Assembly: GCA_001793895.1 (NCBI GenBank)
Contig: MGIT01000001.1
Coordinates: 61,413 to 98,170 of the forward strand
Direction of reading: 5' to 3'
DNA from: Candidatus Wolfebacteria bacterium RIFOXYB1_FULL_54_12
GTDB lineage: Bacteria > Patescibacteriota > Minisyncoccia > UBA6257 > UBA9933
Length of the DNA: 36,758 nt
Part shown: positions 7,164 through 14,141 of the stretch, piece after piece
Position numbering within the stretch: the first letter of the stretch is position 1
Layout: each line of letters begins with the position of its first letter
Program-made: the position numbers and the translations under genes
Notes under the pieces: generated by a model
Database searches by the model: none
Seen by the model: the letters and a program-made list of their open reading frames with translations, nothing else
What the model was told of the DNA's origin: nothing

Positions 7164-8195
7164 TTACTTCTTGAATTGTTTTATAAACCGCAGATCCCCA
7201 TTATAGAAGAATCGTATATCCGGTATTTTATACTTCAGCATAGCAAGCCGATCGGTGCCCATGCCAAATGCAAACCCCTGCACTTCGTCAGGATTATACC
7301 CGGTCGCTTTGAGCACATTGCGGTGCACCATGCCGGCACCCATGACCTCAAGCCATTTCGAATCCCCCTTGCGCTTGATGTCCACCTCCACGCCCGGCTC
7401 CACGAACGGAAAGTAGCTCGGCCGAAAACGGAACTGCATGTCGGGGTCGTTAAAGAACTTTTTGAAAAATTCTTCGATGACATATTTGAAATTCGCCAAA
7501 GAAACATTCGTGCCGACCATCAACCCCTCCATTTGGTAAAAGTTTATCTCATGCGAAGCATCGGTCGCTTCATAGCGAAACACGCGCCCCGGTACGATGA
7601 TCTGAAACGGCGGCCGGTGGTTTTCCATGTAGCGGATCTGCATCGGGCTGGTATGCGTGCGCAACAAATACCGATTCTGCATTTTGTTTTTTGTTGTCGG
7701 TTGTCGGTTATCGGTTATCGGTTTTATCCAAAACGTATCCCACATCTCGCGCGCCGGATGACTTGCCGGAATGTTCAATGCGTCAAAGTTATAATGCTCG
7801 GTTTCGATTTCAGGTCCTTCCACGACCGAAAAGTTCATGGCCAAAAATATCTGCTTGATCTCTTCTTCGACGCGCGTCAGCGGATGCAAATGCCCCGCGT
7901 GTCGCTTGACGCCCGGTCGAGTCACATCGATCAAATTTGCATGTGTTCCCTTTGCTTCAAGCTCGATGCGCTTTTGCGCCAGCGCCGTTTCCAAAAAGGC
8001 CCGAACCTCGTTCGCTTTTTTGCCAAACGTACGCTTCTGTTCCGCGGAAAGGTCCTTCATGACGGCCATAACTTCGCTCAGCGCGCTCTTGCGGCCGAGA
8101 TAGGCCACCCGCAACGCCTCCCACTGGTCGAGGTCTACGACCGTTCGAATATCGGTCTCAAAAGCCGATTTGATGCCGGAAAGTTTGTCTGACAT
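7164..8195 (-). CDS. pheS: Phenylalanine-tRNA ligase alpha subunit
   Basis: Catalytic subunit (343 residues) that activates Phe and transfers it to tRNA-Phe. Class II motifs are clear: motif 2 around GRVFRYEATDASHEINFYQMEGL and motif 3 GFAFGMGTDRLAMLKY, with the LLRTHTSPMQIR segment between the coiled-coil arm and the core. I start at ATG 8195 (MSDKLSG): the frame extends upstream only through a palindromic repeat, and a TATAAT box lies ten bases before this ATG. An unusual insert (ITDNRQPTTKNKMQN) before LLRTHTSP is coded by a low-complexity heptamer repeat. Confidence 0.96.
   Translation of the reverse strand: MSDKLSGIKSAFETDIRTVVDLDQWEALRVAYLGRKSALSEVMAVMKDLSAEQKRTFGKKANEVRAFLETALAQKRIELEAKGTHANLIDVTRPGVKRHAGHLHPLTRVEEEIKQIFLAMNFSVVEGPEIETEHYNFDALNIPASHPAREMWDTFWIKPITDNRQPTTKNKMQNRYLLRTHTSPMQIRYMENHRPPFQIIVPGRVFRYEATDASHEINFYQMEGLMVGTNVSLANFKYVIEEFFKKFFNDPDMQFRFRPSYFPFVEPGVEVDIKRKGDSKWLEVMGAGMVHRNVLKATGYNPDEVQGFAFGMGTDRLAMLKYKIPDIRFFYNGDLRFIKQFKK
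7694..7724. repeat. GGTTATC heptamer repeat inside pheS
   Basis: Short tandem array of GGTTGTC/GGTTATC units read in frame through pheS. The same heptamers recur in intergenic DNA near 31870, 34940 and 36490. Confidence 0.7.
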
Positions 8196-8204
8196 AGTGC
8201 GGTT

Positions 8205-8233
8205 ATTATAGCAATTTACAGGCTTGAATTCAA
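8205..8233 (-). promoter_or_regulatory. Promoter of pheS, near-leaderless
   Basis: On the minus strand TTGAAT (8233-8228), a 17-bp spacer and TATAAT (8210-8205). A start 6-8 nt downstream leaves only about 2-4 nt before the ATG at 8195. Confidence 0.75.
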
Positions 8234-8251
8234 CTTTGAATCGCAACAGTA

Positions 8252-8279
8252 TGTCATTCCCGCGCAGGCGGGAATCCAT
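8252..8279. repeat. Dispersed palindromic repeat upstream of pheS
   Basis: TGTCATTCCCGC, a short loop, then GCGGGAATCCA. It lies upstream of the pheS promoter. From here to 8461 I see no further gene. Confidence 0.8.
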
Positions 8280-8461
8280 TTCAATCTTTGTGCGAAACAC
8301 ACAATAAAATGATTATACATGCGCGTGCCACGCAGAGATGGAAGTGAGCCCCGGCTTCCTCCGGTTGGCGGACAGGCTGACAATGCAACTATACATGCCG
8401 TGCGTGTTGCGATTCAAGCCATAATTCAAGAGGGTATATCGCAATAAACCGACCGGGCAAT

Positions 8462-9022
8462 TTATAGGCGATTCAACTGCTTTCTGATATCCCGATGATC
8501 GGGAATGGTGCGTGCCACCAAGGTCCAAAACGCCTTGGAATGGTTAAATTCCTTGCAATGGCACAGCTCGTGCACAATAACGTAATCGGCAACATGTTCG
8601 GGCACCACGGCCAGCTTGTAATTGAAGTTCAGATTGCCCGAGCGGGAACAACTCCCCCAGCGCGTCTTTTGATCGCGAATACTGATGGCACCATAATCAA
8701 AATCATAAAATTGATTAAAGTGTGCGAGCCGGGCATGCACCAATGCCCGCGCGGCTTCCTTGTGTTCAAAATAATGCGCACGGCCATAGCGCGCAAGCAG
8801 CCCACCCCGTTGGCGCATGCGGTCCATCTGCCGCAGGATCCATTCCGCCTTTTCGCATAAAAACCGCTCCACGAACATGTCGGGGAACCGATATGGCACG
8901 GTAACGGAAAGCACCCCGCCCGCAGAAACGGAAATCCGCATCCGCTTTGCGCGACTGCTCTTTTTTAGATCATATGCAATCGATTGATCACATAAAAGGA
9001 TTGTTTTTTTCTGCCTCGGCAT
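8462..9022 (-). CDS. YgjP-like metallopeptidase domain protein (DUF45)
   Basis: 186-residue zincin of the YgjP/DUF45 family. The metal site is HELCH at residues 151-155 with a third ligand His161 (EFNHSKAFW); the preceding RWGSCS (121-126) is the other family signature. E. coli YgjP has been reported as a nucleotide phosphohydrolase despite its peptidase-like fold, so the activity here is open. The gene is monocistronic; a terminator of the neighbouring gene lies upstream. Confidence 0.88.
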   Translation of the reverse strand: MPRQKKTILLCDQSIAYDLKKSSRAKRMRISVSAGGVLSVTVPYRFPDMFVERFLCEKAEWILRQMDRMRQRGGLLARYGRAHYFEHKEAARALVHARLAHFNQFYDFDYGAISIRDQKTRWGSCSRSGNLNFNYKLAVVPEHVADYVIVHELCHCKEFNHSKAFWTLVARTIPDHRDIRKQLNRL

Positions 9023-9061
9023 GATTTGTATAAAAAGTATACCCCATCCGTTCCGACAAAC

Positions 9062-9095
9062 AAAAAAGCCCGTCCGCTAACTGGCGGACGGGCTT
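9062..9095 (-). terminator. Terminator of the 9117 gene
   Basis: Twelve-base-pair stem AAGCCCGTCCGC/GCGGACGGGCTT followed by six T on the minus strand. Confidence 0.85.
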
Positions 9096-9116
9096 TATAA
9101 TAAACAAAGGAAAAGA

Positions 9117-9650
9117 TCAATGCGGCTTTTTGACGGTCATATAATCGGCAAGCGGCCCAAACATAACGACAAGGTCCGGAATATTACCCGCACAAACGCT
9201 GGAATCCGAAGGTTTTTCACGGACATTCGTCACGATCTTGAATCCTTGGCGTAAGGCTATGCCTCCCCTGGCACAAGGGAATCGCTCGCTGACCGATTCG
9301 CCCATAAACGAATGAAACCGCTCACTGACATAATCACCCAGTTTGAACATATCGGCGCAGGGGGCAGTTTCCGCATCGGCAGTGCCGCACACTTTGCATG
9401 TGACACAGGTCGATTTCTGCATCTCTTTGCCCCACGCCACGATCTCGCCCGCTCTTTGATCAAACCAACGGTTAAGCCGCTTCTCAAACGGCGTCATCTC
9501 GCCAAGGACGACCTCGCCCTCTTTGATCGGGACCAACTGGTCCACGAGCTCTTCGTCCTTGATCGCCGCCAACTCCTGAAAAAATGTCAGCAATGTCATA
9601 CCCGCCAACAACTCCTCGATGCCTACCCCTGTCTTTATCGTGCTATCCAT
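9117..9650 (-). CDS. Hypothetical Cys-rich protein (177 aa)
   Basis: I do not recognise this protein. The first 80 residues are predicted helical and acidic. A cluster CVTCKVCGTADAETAPC (about residues 82-98) gives four cysteines with zinc-knuckle spacing, but no known finger fits exactly. No signal peptide is visible. A GGGAGGG sequence about nine bases before the ATG is a good Shine-Dalgarno, and a terminator follows the gene, so it is a self-contained unit. Confidence 0.7.
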   Translation of the reverse strand: MDSTIKTGVGIEELLAGMTLLTFFQELAAIKDEELVDQLVPIKEGEVVLGEMTPFEKRLNRWFDQRAGEIVAWGKEMQKSTCVTCKVCGTADAETAPCADMFKLGDYVSERFHSFMGESVSERFPCARGGIALRQGFKIVTNVREKPSDSSVCAGNIPDLVVMFGPLADYMTVKKPH

Positions 9651-9823
9651 CGCTATTTCCCTCCCAAAGTAAAGGTTCTATATCGCCATGTCGTATGGCA
9701 ACTAAGATAAAATGTACCACACGGTATTTTTTTGTCAAAAACCACAGCAGGTTGCGCGACCTGTACTGCACCCCCCTGTCGGGTGTATCATTATAGGGAA
9801 AACTCGCTAACGCATATACCCGC

Positions 9824-9967
9824 ATGAAACACTATTTCAAATGGTCGGCGCACATAATTATTGGATTAATCGTGATCGTCATCGTTCTACTCCTATGGAA
9901 AATTGAAGAGCGCCCACCGGAAGACCTGCGCACCATCCCGCCCATGGCAACATCATCAAACAAATAG
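9824..9967 (+). CDS. Small single-pass membrane peptide (47 aa)
   Basis: Open frame of 47 residues: a short basic N-terminus (MKHYFKW), one strongly hydrophobic segment at about residues 9-25 (IIIGLIVIVIVLLLW) and a short polar tail. The composition is typical of real bacterial small membrane proteins rather than chance. There is no Shine-Dalgarno. It ends just before a palindromic repeat. No family is recognised. Confidence 0.5.
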   Translation: MKHYFKWSAHIIIGLIVIVIVLLLWKIEERPPEDLRTIPPMATSSNK

Positions 9968-9993
9968 CCGAAATAAAAATCCCGCGGATAAAT

Positions 9994-10077
9994 TGTCATC
10001 CTGATCCGCCAGCTGGCGGATTCAGGATCTGAGTTCCTGTATTGTCATTCCCGTCCGCCGTCTGGCGGAGGAATCCA
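9994..10077. repeat. Two dispersed palindromic repeats
   Basis: Copies at 9994-10029 (TGTCATCCTGATCCGCC arm) and 10043-10077 (TGTCATTCCCGTCCGCC arm), ending at the stop of the exonuclease gene. Confidence 0.8.
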
Positions 10078-10086
10078 CTTCCCCTA

Positions 10087-10794
10087 CTATTTCAAATACG
10101 TATTCAGCGTATACACCCAATCTTCATCCGGAATGGCCTCGGCCATTTTTTGCGCCAAGAACCACTGTAAATATCCCTTGTCTATTTTTGCCACTTCAGC
10201 AATATCTTTGCCGATATGTTTCCCGAAGGTAAACTTCTTGAACAGCATCGGCGCGGTCGAAATGTGTAACATCTTTTCGATGGCTTCATCGTCGCTCAAC
10301 CCTTCCTGCTTCATTTTTGCGAGTTGCCGATCAAACACCGCCACTAAAACCTTCACATCGCCCTCCGCATCGTGCGCATGCGCATCGACATCAAGGTCGA
10401 GATAGTACCGCAAAAACTGCAGTTTGTACTGCGGCAAAACCCCTTCCGGATCAAGCGCGCGCGCAACACGCAATGTGCAAATGTATTTTGGTACGGCGAG
10501 CCCCTCCGCTTCGAGTATTGCCTTGTCAAACACCGCATTATGCGCCACCAAAATGCCTTCGCTCAACAACACCCCCAACTCGCCCGACATCGCGCTTCCC
10601 GCAAACGACGCCTTGTCTGCAACCATTTTATTGGTGATGTGCGTAATGCTCATCGACTCCACGGAAATCGGAATCGGCGGCTTGAAAAACTCAGTATGCA
10701 TACCATCAGTCGTTTTGTAGCACACCTGACACAACCGATCTTTGGTCACATCATTCCCCGTCGTCTCCGTATCAAGAAAAATAAGCTTGTTCAT
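10087..10794 (-). CDS. DnaQ-like 3'-5' exonuclease with ExoX-type C-terminus
   Basis: DEDDh exonuclease domain (residues 1-170): Exo I FLDTETTG, Exo II HNAVFDKA and Exo III HAHDAEGD. The C-terminal FGKHIGKDIAEVAKIDKGYLQWFL segment matches the extension seen in exodeoxyribonuclease X and relatives. It probably acts in DNA repair or end trimming rather than as the replicative proofreader, since polymerase-binding regions are not evident. A TATACT box lies 22 nt before the ATG, with no Shine-Dalgarno. Confidence 0.88.
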   Translation of the reverse strand: MNKLIFLDTETTGNDVTKDRLCQVCYKTTDGMHTEFFKPPIPISVESMSITHITNKMVADKASFAGSAMSGELGVLLSEGILVAHNAVFDKAILEAEGLAVPKYICTLRVARALDPEGVLPQYKLQFLRYYLDLDVDAHAHDAEGDVKVLVAVFDRQLAKMKQEGLSDDEAIEKMLHISTAPMLFKKFTFGKHIGKDIAEVAKIDKGYLQWFLAQKMAEAIPDEDWVYTLNTYLK

Positions 10795-10824
10795 AAAATA
10801 AATTTTGTATTTCTTTAGTATATC

Positions 10825-10850
10825 AAAAATCCCATAAAAATGGGATTTTT
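10825..10850. terminator. Bidirectional terminator
   Basis: Perfect 11-bp stem AAAAATCCCAT/ATGGGATTTTT with an AAAA loop. On the minus strand it ends the broken toxin-antitoxin unit just before the exonuclease promoter. Confidence 0.8.
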
Positions 10851-10854
10851 GCGC

Positions 10855-11134
10855 TTACCCAAACAATTGCGAATGGCTGCCGATATCGATCAAAACCAAC
10901 ACAAGCTCGCCCTTTTCTATTATATATGTCTTTAGCATAGTCTATACGCTGTTATTACCGTTTGTTCGTCAACTAACAGATGAAGGCAAATTGCCACTAT
11001 CCCGCCTCCTCCCCGCATTGTCATACCGGCGGAGGCCGGTATCCAGTACCCGCTGCATTGTACTCTGGATTCCATATTCCACCAGCAGGCGAAAAAGATT
11101 TTTCAAAACCTTTAGTTCGCTTGATGCTATACAT
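10855..11134 (-). pseudogene. RelE/YafQ-family toxin, broken by a palindromic repeat
   Basis: A toxin frame starts six bases after the antitoxin stop at ATG 11134 (MYSIKRTKGFEKSF, the typical start of YafQ-like toxins), then runs into a palindromic repeat (11019-11046) and loses the frame. The typical C-terminus reappears at the far end (YIIEKGELVLVLIDIG SHSQLFG, stop at 10855). The middle of the domain is missing or scrambled, so no functional ribonuclease can be made from this locus. Confidence 0.8.
11019..11046. repeat. Palindromic repeat inside the toxin pseudogene
   Basis: TGTCATACCGGC, GGAG, GCCGGTATCCAG. It is the repeat family with a CCGG-type stem, sitting in the middle of the former toxin gene. 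Confidence 0.8.
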
Positions 11135-11140
11135 ATAAAA

Positions 11141-11404
11141 TTATTTTATATCATCGAGTAATTCCTTTGCGGTCTTATATCGCTTGCCATGCTTTAGCGC
11201 GTAAGCGACTTCCTTATCCAACTTATCCCAACGGGCCTTAATAACGGCATCGTTATTGGTAGGCGTAAACGGAAAACCATCTTCCTTAATAACCTGATTG
11301 AGGAAGATCTTTATCGCGCCAGACATATCAAGCCCAAGCTTTTCAAACGCCTTATTCGCCTTTGCCTTTATTTTTTCATCGATCCGCACGGTTAAAGTAG
11401 TCAT
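11141..11404 (-). CDS. RelB/DinJ-family antitoxin
   Basis: 87-residue ribbon-helix-helix antitoxin: MTTLTVRIDEKIKAKA is the DNA-binding strand and helix, and the C-terminal half (KARWDKLDKEVAYALKHG) would wrap the toxin. It is intact, whereas the toxin downstream is broken, so it is now an orphan or could cross-neutralise another toxin. The ATG is seven bases after a TATACT box, so the mRNA looks leaderless, and the operator lies in the promoter spacer. Confidence 0.9.
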   Translation of the reverse strand: MTTLTVRIDEKIKAKANKAFEKLGLDMSGAIKIFLNQVIKEDGFPFTPTNNDAVIKARWDKLDKEVAYALKHGKRYKTAKELLDDIK

Positions 11405-11410
11405 ATCAGT

Positions 11411-11438
11411 AGTATATACAATGTATATACAATGTCAA
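11411..11438 (-). promoter_or_regulatory. Antitoxin promoter with twin GTATATAC operator
   Basis: TTGACA (11438-11433), a 16-bp spacer and TATACT (11416-11411) on the minus strand. Two copies of the palindrome GTATATAC, 11 bp apart (11412-11419 and 11423-11430), fill the spacer and -10, as expected for autorepression by a ribbon-helix-helix dimer pair. Confidence 0.75.
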
Positions 11439-11460
11439 TACACCAATACCCCCGCAGTAT

Positions 11461-11836
11461 TGTCATTCCCGCTTCCCATTCTGTCATTCCCGCGAAGCAT
11501 GCCACGTGGAAAGTAGCAACTTTCTTTACGTGGGCGGGAATCCAGCATTCTGCCCCACGCGCATTGTCATTCCCGCGCAGGCGGGAATCCAGCATTTTAA
11601 TTAGAGATTAGAAATTAATAATTAGAAATTCCCCTCCTATACCCCATACCCTATACTGTATACTTTATACTGTATACTTTATATCCCCCTCCGCACATTG
11701 CTTCGCCCGCCCGTAGCTTTAGTGAAGGAGGGTCATTCCCGCGAGTAAGGACTCGGCCTCGACTATCTGCCATTCCGAACTTGTTTCGGAATCTTATTGT
11801 TTTATCACAAGATCCTGAATCAAGTTCAGGATGACA
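11461..11836. repeat. Cluster of palindromic repeats in a gene-free stretch
   Basis: The 550 bp between the antitoxin and the S24 peptidase gene carry no credible gene. Seen here: two half or imperfect copies at 11461-11535 (one with a long CCACGT...ACGTGG hairpin), a full copy at 11565-11591, and CCGAACTTGTTTCGG and ATCCTGAATCAAGTTCAGGAT forms at about 11770-11836. Confidence 0.75.
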
Positions 11837-11948
11837 GCTCTCCCCTCCTCTTATCTCTTTTCTCTTTTCCCCCTCCCCATACCCTATACTGTATACCCGT
11901 ATACCTTATACCTCTTCTCCCCTCCTATACCCCATACCTTATACTTCA
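11636..11948. repeat. TATACTGTATAC-type short tandem repeats
   Basis: Two blocks (about 11636-11688 and 11875-11948) of near-repeats such as CCCTATACTGTATACTTTATA. They interleave with the palindromic repeats, and I see no reading frame in them. Confidence 0.55.
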
Positions 11949-11957
11949 CACCATCCA

Positions 11958-12368
11958 TTAGTTCTCAAGTGGACGAACAACCTCCTGCACGATCCCCTGT
12001 ATCTGCACTCCCTCGGTAAGATAGCGCGGCTGATGCTCCGGATTTGTCGAGCGCGGTTTAAGCACAATTTTATTTCCCTCCCGATGGAACTCTTTGACCG
12101 TCGCTTCGTCATCGATCAGCGCGACGACCAGATCGTTCTCCCGCGCCGTCAGCTTTTGCTTGCACAAAATAAGATCACCATCGTTGATCCCCGCCGCATT
12201 CATGGAATCCCCGGTTGCGCGCAATATGAAATACTGCAAACCTCCCTGCAGCTTCTCCTTTGCCACGGGTATCATTTTCTCAACATTCTCTTCCGCAAAA
12301 AGCGGCGCCCCGCACGGAGCGGAACCAACTAAAGGAACATTGATCATTTCTTGCCCAAATAACACCAT
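11958..12368 (-). CDS. UmuD-like S24 peptidase (self-cleaving SOS-type protein)
   Basis: 136-residue Peptidase_S24 protein with no helix-turn-helix, the size and plan of UmuD rather than LexA. The probable cleavage site is Cys19-Gly20 (SAPCGAP), the nucleophile Ser55 (ATGDSMNAAG) and the general base Lys92. The distances Cys-Ser (36) and Ser-Lys (37) equal those of E. coli UmuD. Such proteins cleave themselves on RecA filaments and then form the subunit of a mutagenic polymerase. No umuC/dinB gene is adjacent. Confidence 0.85.
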   Translation of the reverse strand: MVLFGQEMINVPLVGSAPCGAPLFAEENVEKMIPVAKEKLQGGLQYFILRATGDSMNAAGINDGDLILCKQKLTARENDLVVALIDDEATVKEFHREGNKIVLKPRSTNPEHQPRYLTEGVQIQGIVQEVVRPLEN

Positions 12369-12634
12369 AACGAATCTGTTATTTTAAAATTCCCAAACCA
12401 TAACCCCTACCCCATCTGCCAACCAGCATCCCACGGCCAACTGCATCAAGTATATCACATACACCACACAAATCGCACCGCAACTTTAATCAAAATAACA
12501 GCCAGAATGTTCGCAACGATATACACGGCAATTCAACCACCTATATTCCATACATTCCTGCACGGGCAAGCAGACTACAAAGACAACTCCATCCCTCGGT
12601 CTCACGCCCCCTCAGCGAGGCATGTGAGAAGTTC
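12369..12634. other. Gene-free stretch upstream of the S24 peptidase gene
   Basis: No coding frame or repeat family member is found. A TAAAAT box on the minus strand 12 nt before the ATG may be its promoter. Near 12599-12628 a TCTCAC/GTGAGA hairpin precedes the palindrome. Confidence 0.4.
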
Positions 12635-12682
12635 TAAAAACGCTTAATAATATTGCTATAGCAATATTATTAAGCGTTTTTA
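12635..12682. repeat. 48-bp perfect palindrome, copy 1
   Basis: Perfect inverted repeat centred between 12658 and 12659, core GCTATAGC, arms AACGCTTAATAATATT. Its inner 44 bp are identical to the copy at 13380-13423. It lies 27 bp downstream of the PaaX/Cas2-like gene. The T-run ends mean it could also act as a terminator. Confidence 0.9.
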
Positions 12683-12709
12683 ATTCCTTCCTTTCATACG
12701 CTATAAATA

Positions 12710-13339
12710 TTATGCAACATCAAAAAATTTCCGAAGGTTGTCATCCTCCTCAATCTTCGCCTCCGCGATGATCGTCATTTCTTTCACAGCAAGCCCAAAA
12801 AACTCCCGCAGAAGCACGGCCTCTCGCTCGAAATCATACGGATACACCCACACGCTTTTCTGCAACTGATAAAATCCCAACTCTCTTAATTTGCCCCGCA
12901 ACGCCTCCCGCTTGATCTTATGCTTTTCGGCGATATCAAAGATCAATATGCGCCACTTTTTATCCCACTTCTTATCTTTCCTGATCTTCAGGTCGTTGAT
13001 CTGATACTTACCGGCCATCCGCTTACCCTCCCCGGTCAATGCAATGAACACCTGCCCGTTCCTATCCTCAAATTCAATAAACCCCTTACTTTGCAGATAA
13101 TAAAATGTATTGCGCAGCTGAGCCTTCTTCTCAGGATCGCTAAGCGAATCATCCCCGGACAACAACTTCCCAAGCGCAGGGTAGACGACTTTGGTAACAA
13201 AATACGGCGAGGTCATCGCGATAGCGATGCCTCCACTAATCAGCAAAAAACGAAGAATCTTCCCCGTCAGATCCTTGGCCTTATCTCTTCTCGAAGCCCC
13301 ACTGATTCGCCTTTGTTTGCCATCAACCCTTTTTTTCAT
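12710..13339 (-). CDS. PaaX/Cas2-like protein with winged helix
   Basis: 209 residues. A basic N-terminus is followed by a hydrophobic segment (about 28-57), a winged-helix-like region (about 70-112, LRNTFYYLQSKGFIEFEDRNGQ) and a C-terminal Cas2-like ferredoxin fold (about 127-205): WRILIFDIAEKHKIKREALR, then LGFYQLQKSVWVYPYD. Asp135 aligns with the Cas2 metal-binding Asp. The domain is shared by Cas2 nucleases and the C-terminus of PaaX repressors. There is no cas1 gene or CRISPR array, so a regulatory role is more likely. The gene is bracketed by two identical palindromes. Confidence 0.75.
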   Translation of the reverse strand: MKKRVDGKQRRISGASRRDKAKDLTGKILRFLLISGGIAIAMTSPYFVTKVVYPALGKLLSGDDSLSDPEKKAQLRNTFYYLQSKGFIEFEDRNGQVFIALTGEGKRMAGKYQINDLKIRKDKKWDKKWRILIFDIAEKHKIKREALRGKLRELGFYQLQKSVWVYPYDFEREAVLLREFFGLAVKEMTIIAEAKIEEDDNLRKFFDVA

Positions 13340-13373
13340 ATTTCATACTTCATGCGCATGTGTATTATATTCA

Positions 13374-13379
13374 TTATAG
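13374..13379 (-). promoter_or_regulatory. -10 box of the PaaX/Cas2-like gene abutting the palindrome
   Basis: TATAAT on the minus strand directly next to palindrome copy 2, so the -35 region lies inside the palindrome. That is the geometry of an autoregulatory operator. Confidence 0.5.
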
Positions 13380-13423
13380 AAAACGCTTAATAATATTGCT
13401 ATAGCAATATTATTAAGCGTTTT
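13380..13423. repeat. 44-bp perfect palindrome, copy 2
   Basis: Perfect inverted repeat with core GCTATAGC, the same sequence as copy 1 over all 44 bp. It lies 40 bp upstream of the PaaX/Cas2-like start codon and overlaps its promoter. Confidence 0.9.
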
Positions 13424-13425
13424 TG

Positions 13426-13480
13426 TGGGGTAAGGTTGAATGGGTTGGTTGGGTGGGTTGGATGAATTAGATTAGATGGG
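13426..13480. repeat. G/T-rich low-complexity tract
   Basis: Repeated GGGTTGG and GGGTGGG words downstream of tspO. Four G-runs of three or four are present on the plus strand, so a G-quadruplex is possible but not shown. Confidence 0.45.
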
Positions 13481-13506
13481 TTAGGTGAGAAAAATGGGAA
13501 AAAAAT

Positions 13507-14097
13507 TTAAGGGCATTGGAACTCGCAGTTTGGGCCGGTGCGGGCTACGAATGTTCCGTCTGGGCATTGCATGGCGTCGGCAGTGCAAAATACCATTCGC
13601 TCGCCGATCTTGTTCAGGTCCCAGATGGTGTAGTTCAAATACCCCGCAAAGCTGACCCATAAAATGTAAGGGACCAACAGCAACGCCGCAGGCTTCGAGA
13701 TACGCCAAAACACGCCGATCGTACCAACGATGGCGGCCCACAACAAAACGATCTCTACAAAAGCCCATCCCGGGCTGTGCAAGCCAAAGAAGATGATTGA
13801 CCACAAGGCATTCAAAACCAACTGTATCCCAAACATCGCCAACGCCAATCGCCATGTCATTCCGGCCTTTGAGCCGGAATCTCGTCGCCTCCACACCAAC
13901 CAAACCGCAACCCCCATCATCGCATACAGTGTCACCCACACCGGCCCAAACAACCAAGAGGGCGGGTTCCACGCAGGTTTAACGATCCCCGTATACCAAG
14001 TATCTATAGCACCCACAGTAAAAAACGACCCAATGATCCCCGCGAGTTCGGCTATTGCAATTGCAATAATCAATTGTATGAGGGGTTTGAGGAGCAT
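13507..14097 (-). CDS. tspO: TspO/MBR family membrane protein with Cys-rich tail
   Basis: Five-helix translocator-protein family that binds porphyrins and related ligands. Family marks include WYTGIVKPAWNPPSWLFGPVWVTLY and LNALWSIIFFGLHSPGWAFVEI. Two oddities: the loop RRRDSGSKAGMTWR between helices 2 and 3 is coded by a complete palindromic repeat read in frame, and the protein carries an extra C-terminal tail of about 30 residues with CPDGTFVARTGPNCEF, a Cys motif I associate with exported proteins of this type of bacterium. Total 196 residues against about 160 in typical members. Confidence 0.9.
   Translation of the reverse strand: MLLKPLIQLIIAIAIAELAGIIGSFFTVGAIDTWYTGIVKPAWNPPSWLFGPVWVTLYAMMGVAVWLVWRRRDSGSKAGMTWRLALAMFGIQLVLNALWSIIFFGLHSPGWAFVEIVLLWAAIVGTIGVFWRISKPAALLLVPYILWVSFAGYLNYTIWDLNKIGERMVFCTADAMQCPDGTFVARTGPNCEFQCP
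13855..13881. repeat. Palindromic repeat within tspO, in frame
   Basis: TGTCATTCCGGC, CTTTGA, GCCGGAATC. A full member of the dispersed family that keeps the tspO frame open. Confidence 0.85.
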
Positions 14098-14141
14098 GGG
14101 GTGATTATAGGATGGAATTAAAGGTATCGAACCATTTAATT

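Noticed and set aside
7125-8192. 355-residue plus-strand open frame
   Set aside because: Antisense to pheS, which is fully recognisable.
8196-8300. Longer PheS starting at 8300
   Set aside because: The extra residues are coded by a palindromic repeat and lie upstream of the promoter.
12710-13339. Annotation as a genuine CRISPR Cas2
   Set aside because: The Cas2-like fold is only the C-terminal part of a longer winged-helix protein, and there is no array or cas1 nearby.
13426-13480. G-quadruplex
   Set aside because: The G-runs are uneven and one loop is long; the tract is better described as low-complexity DNA without further evidence.
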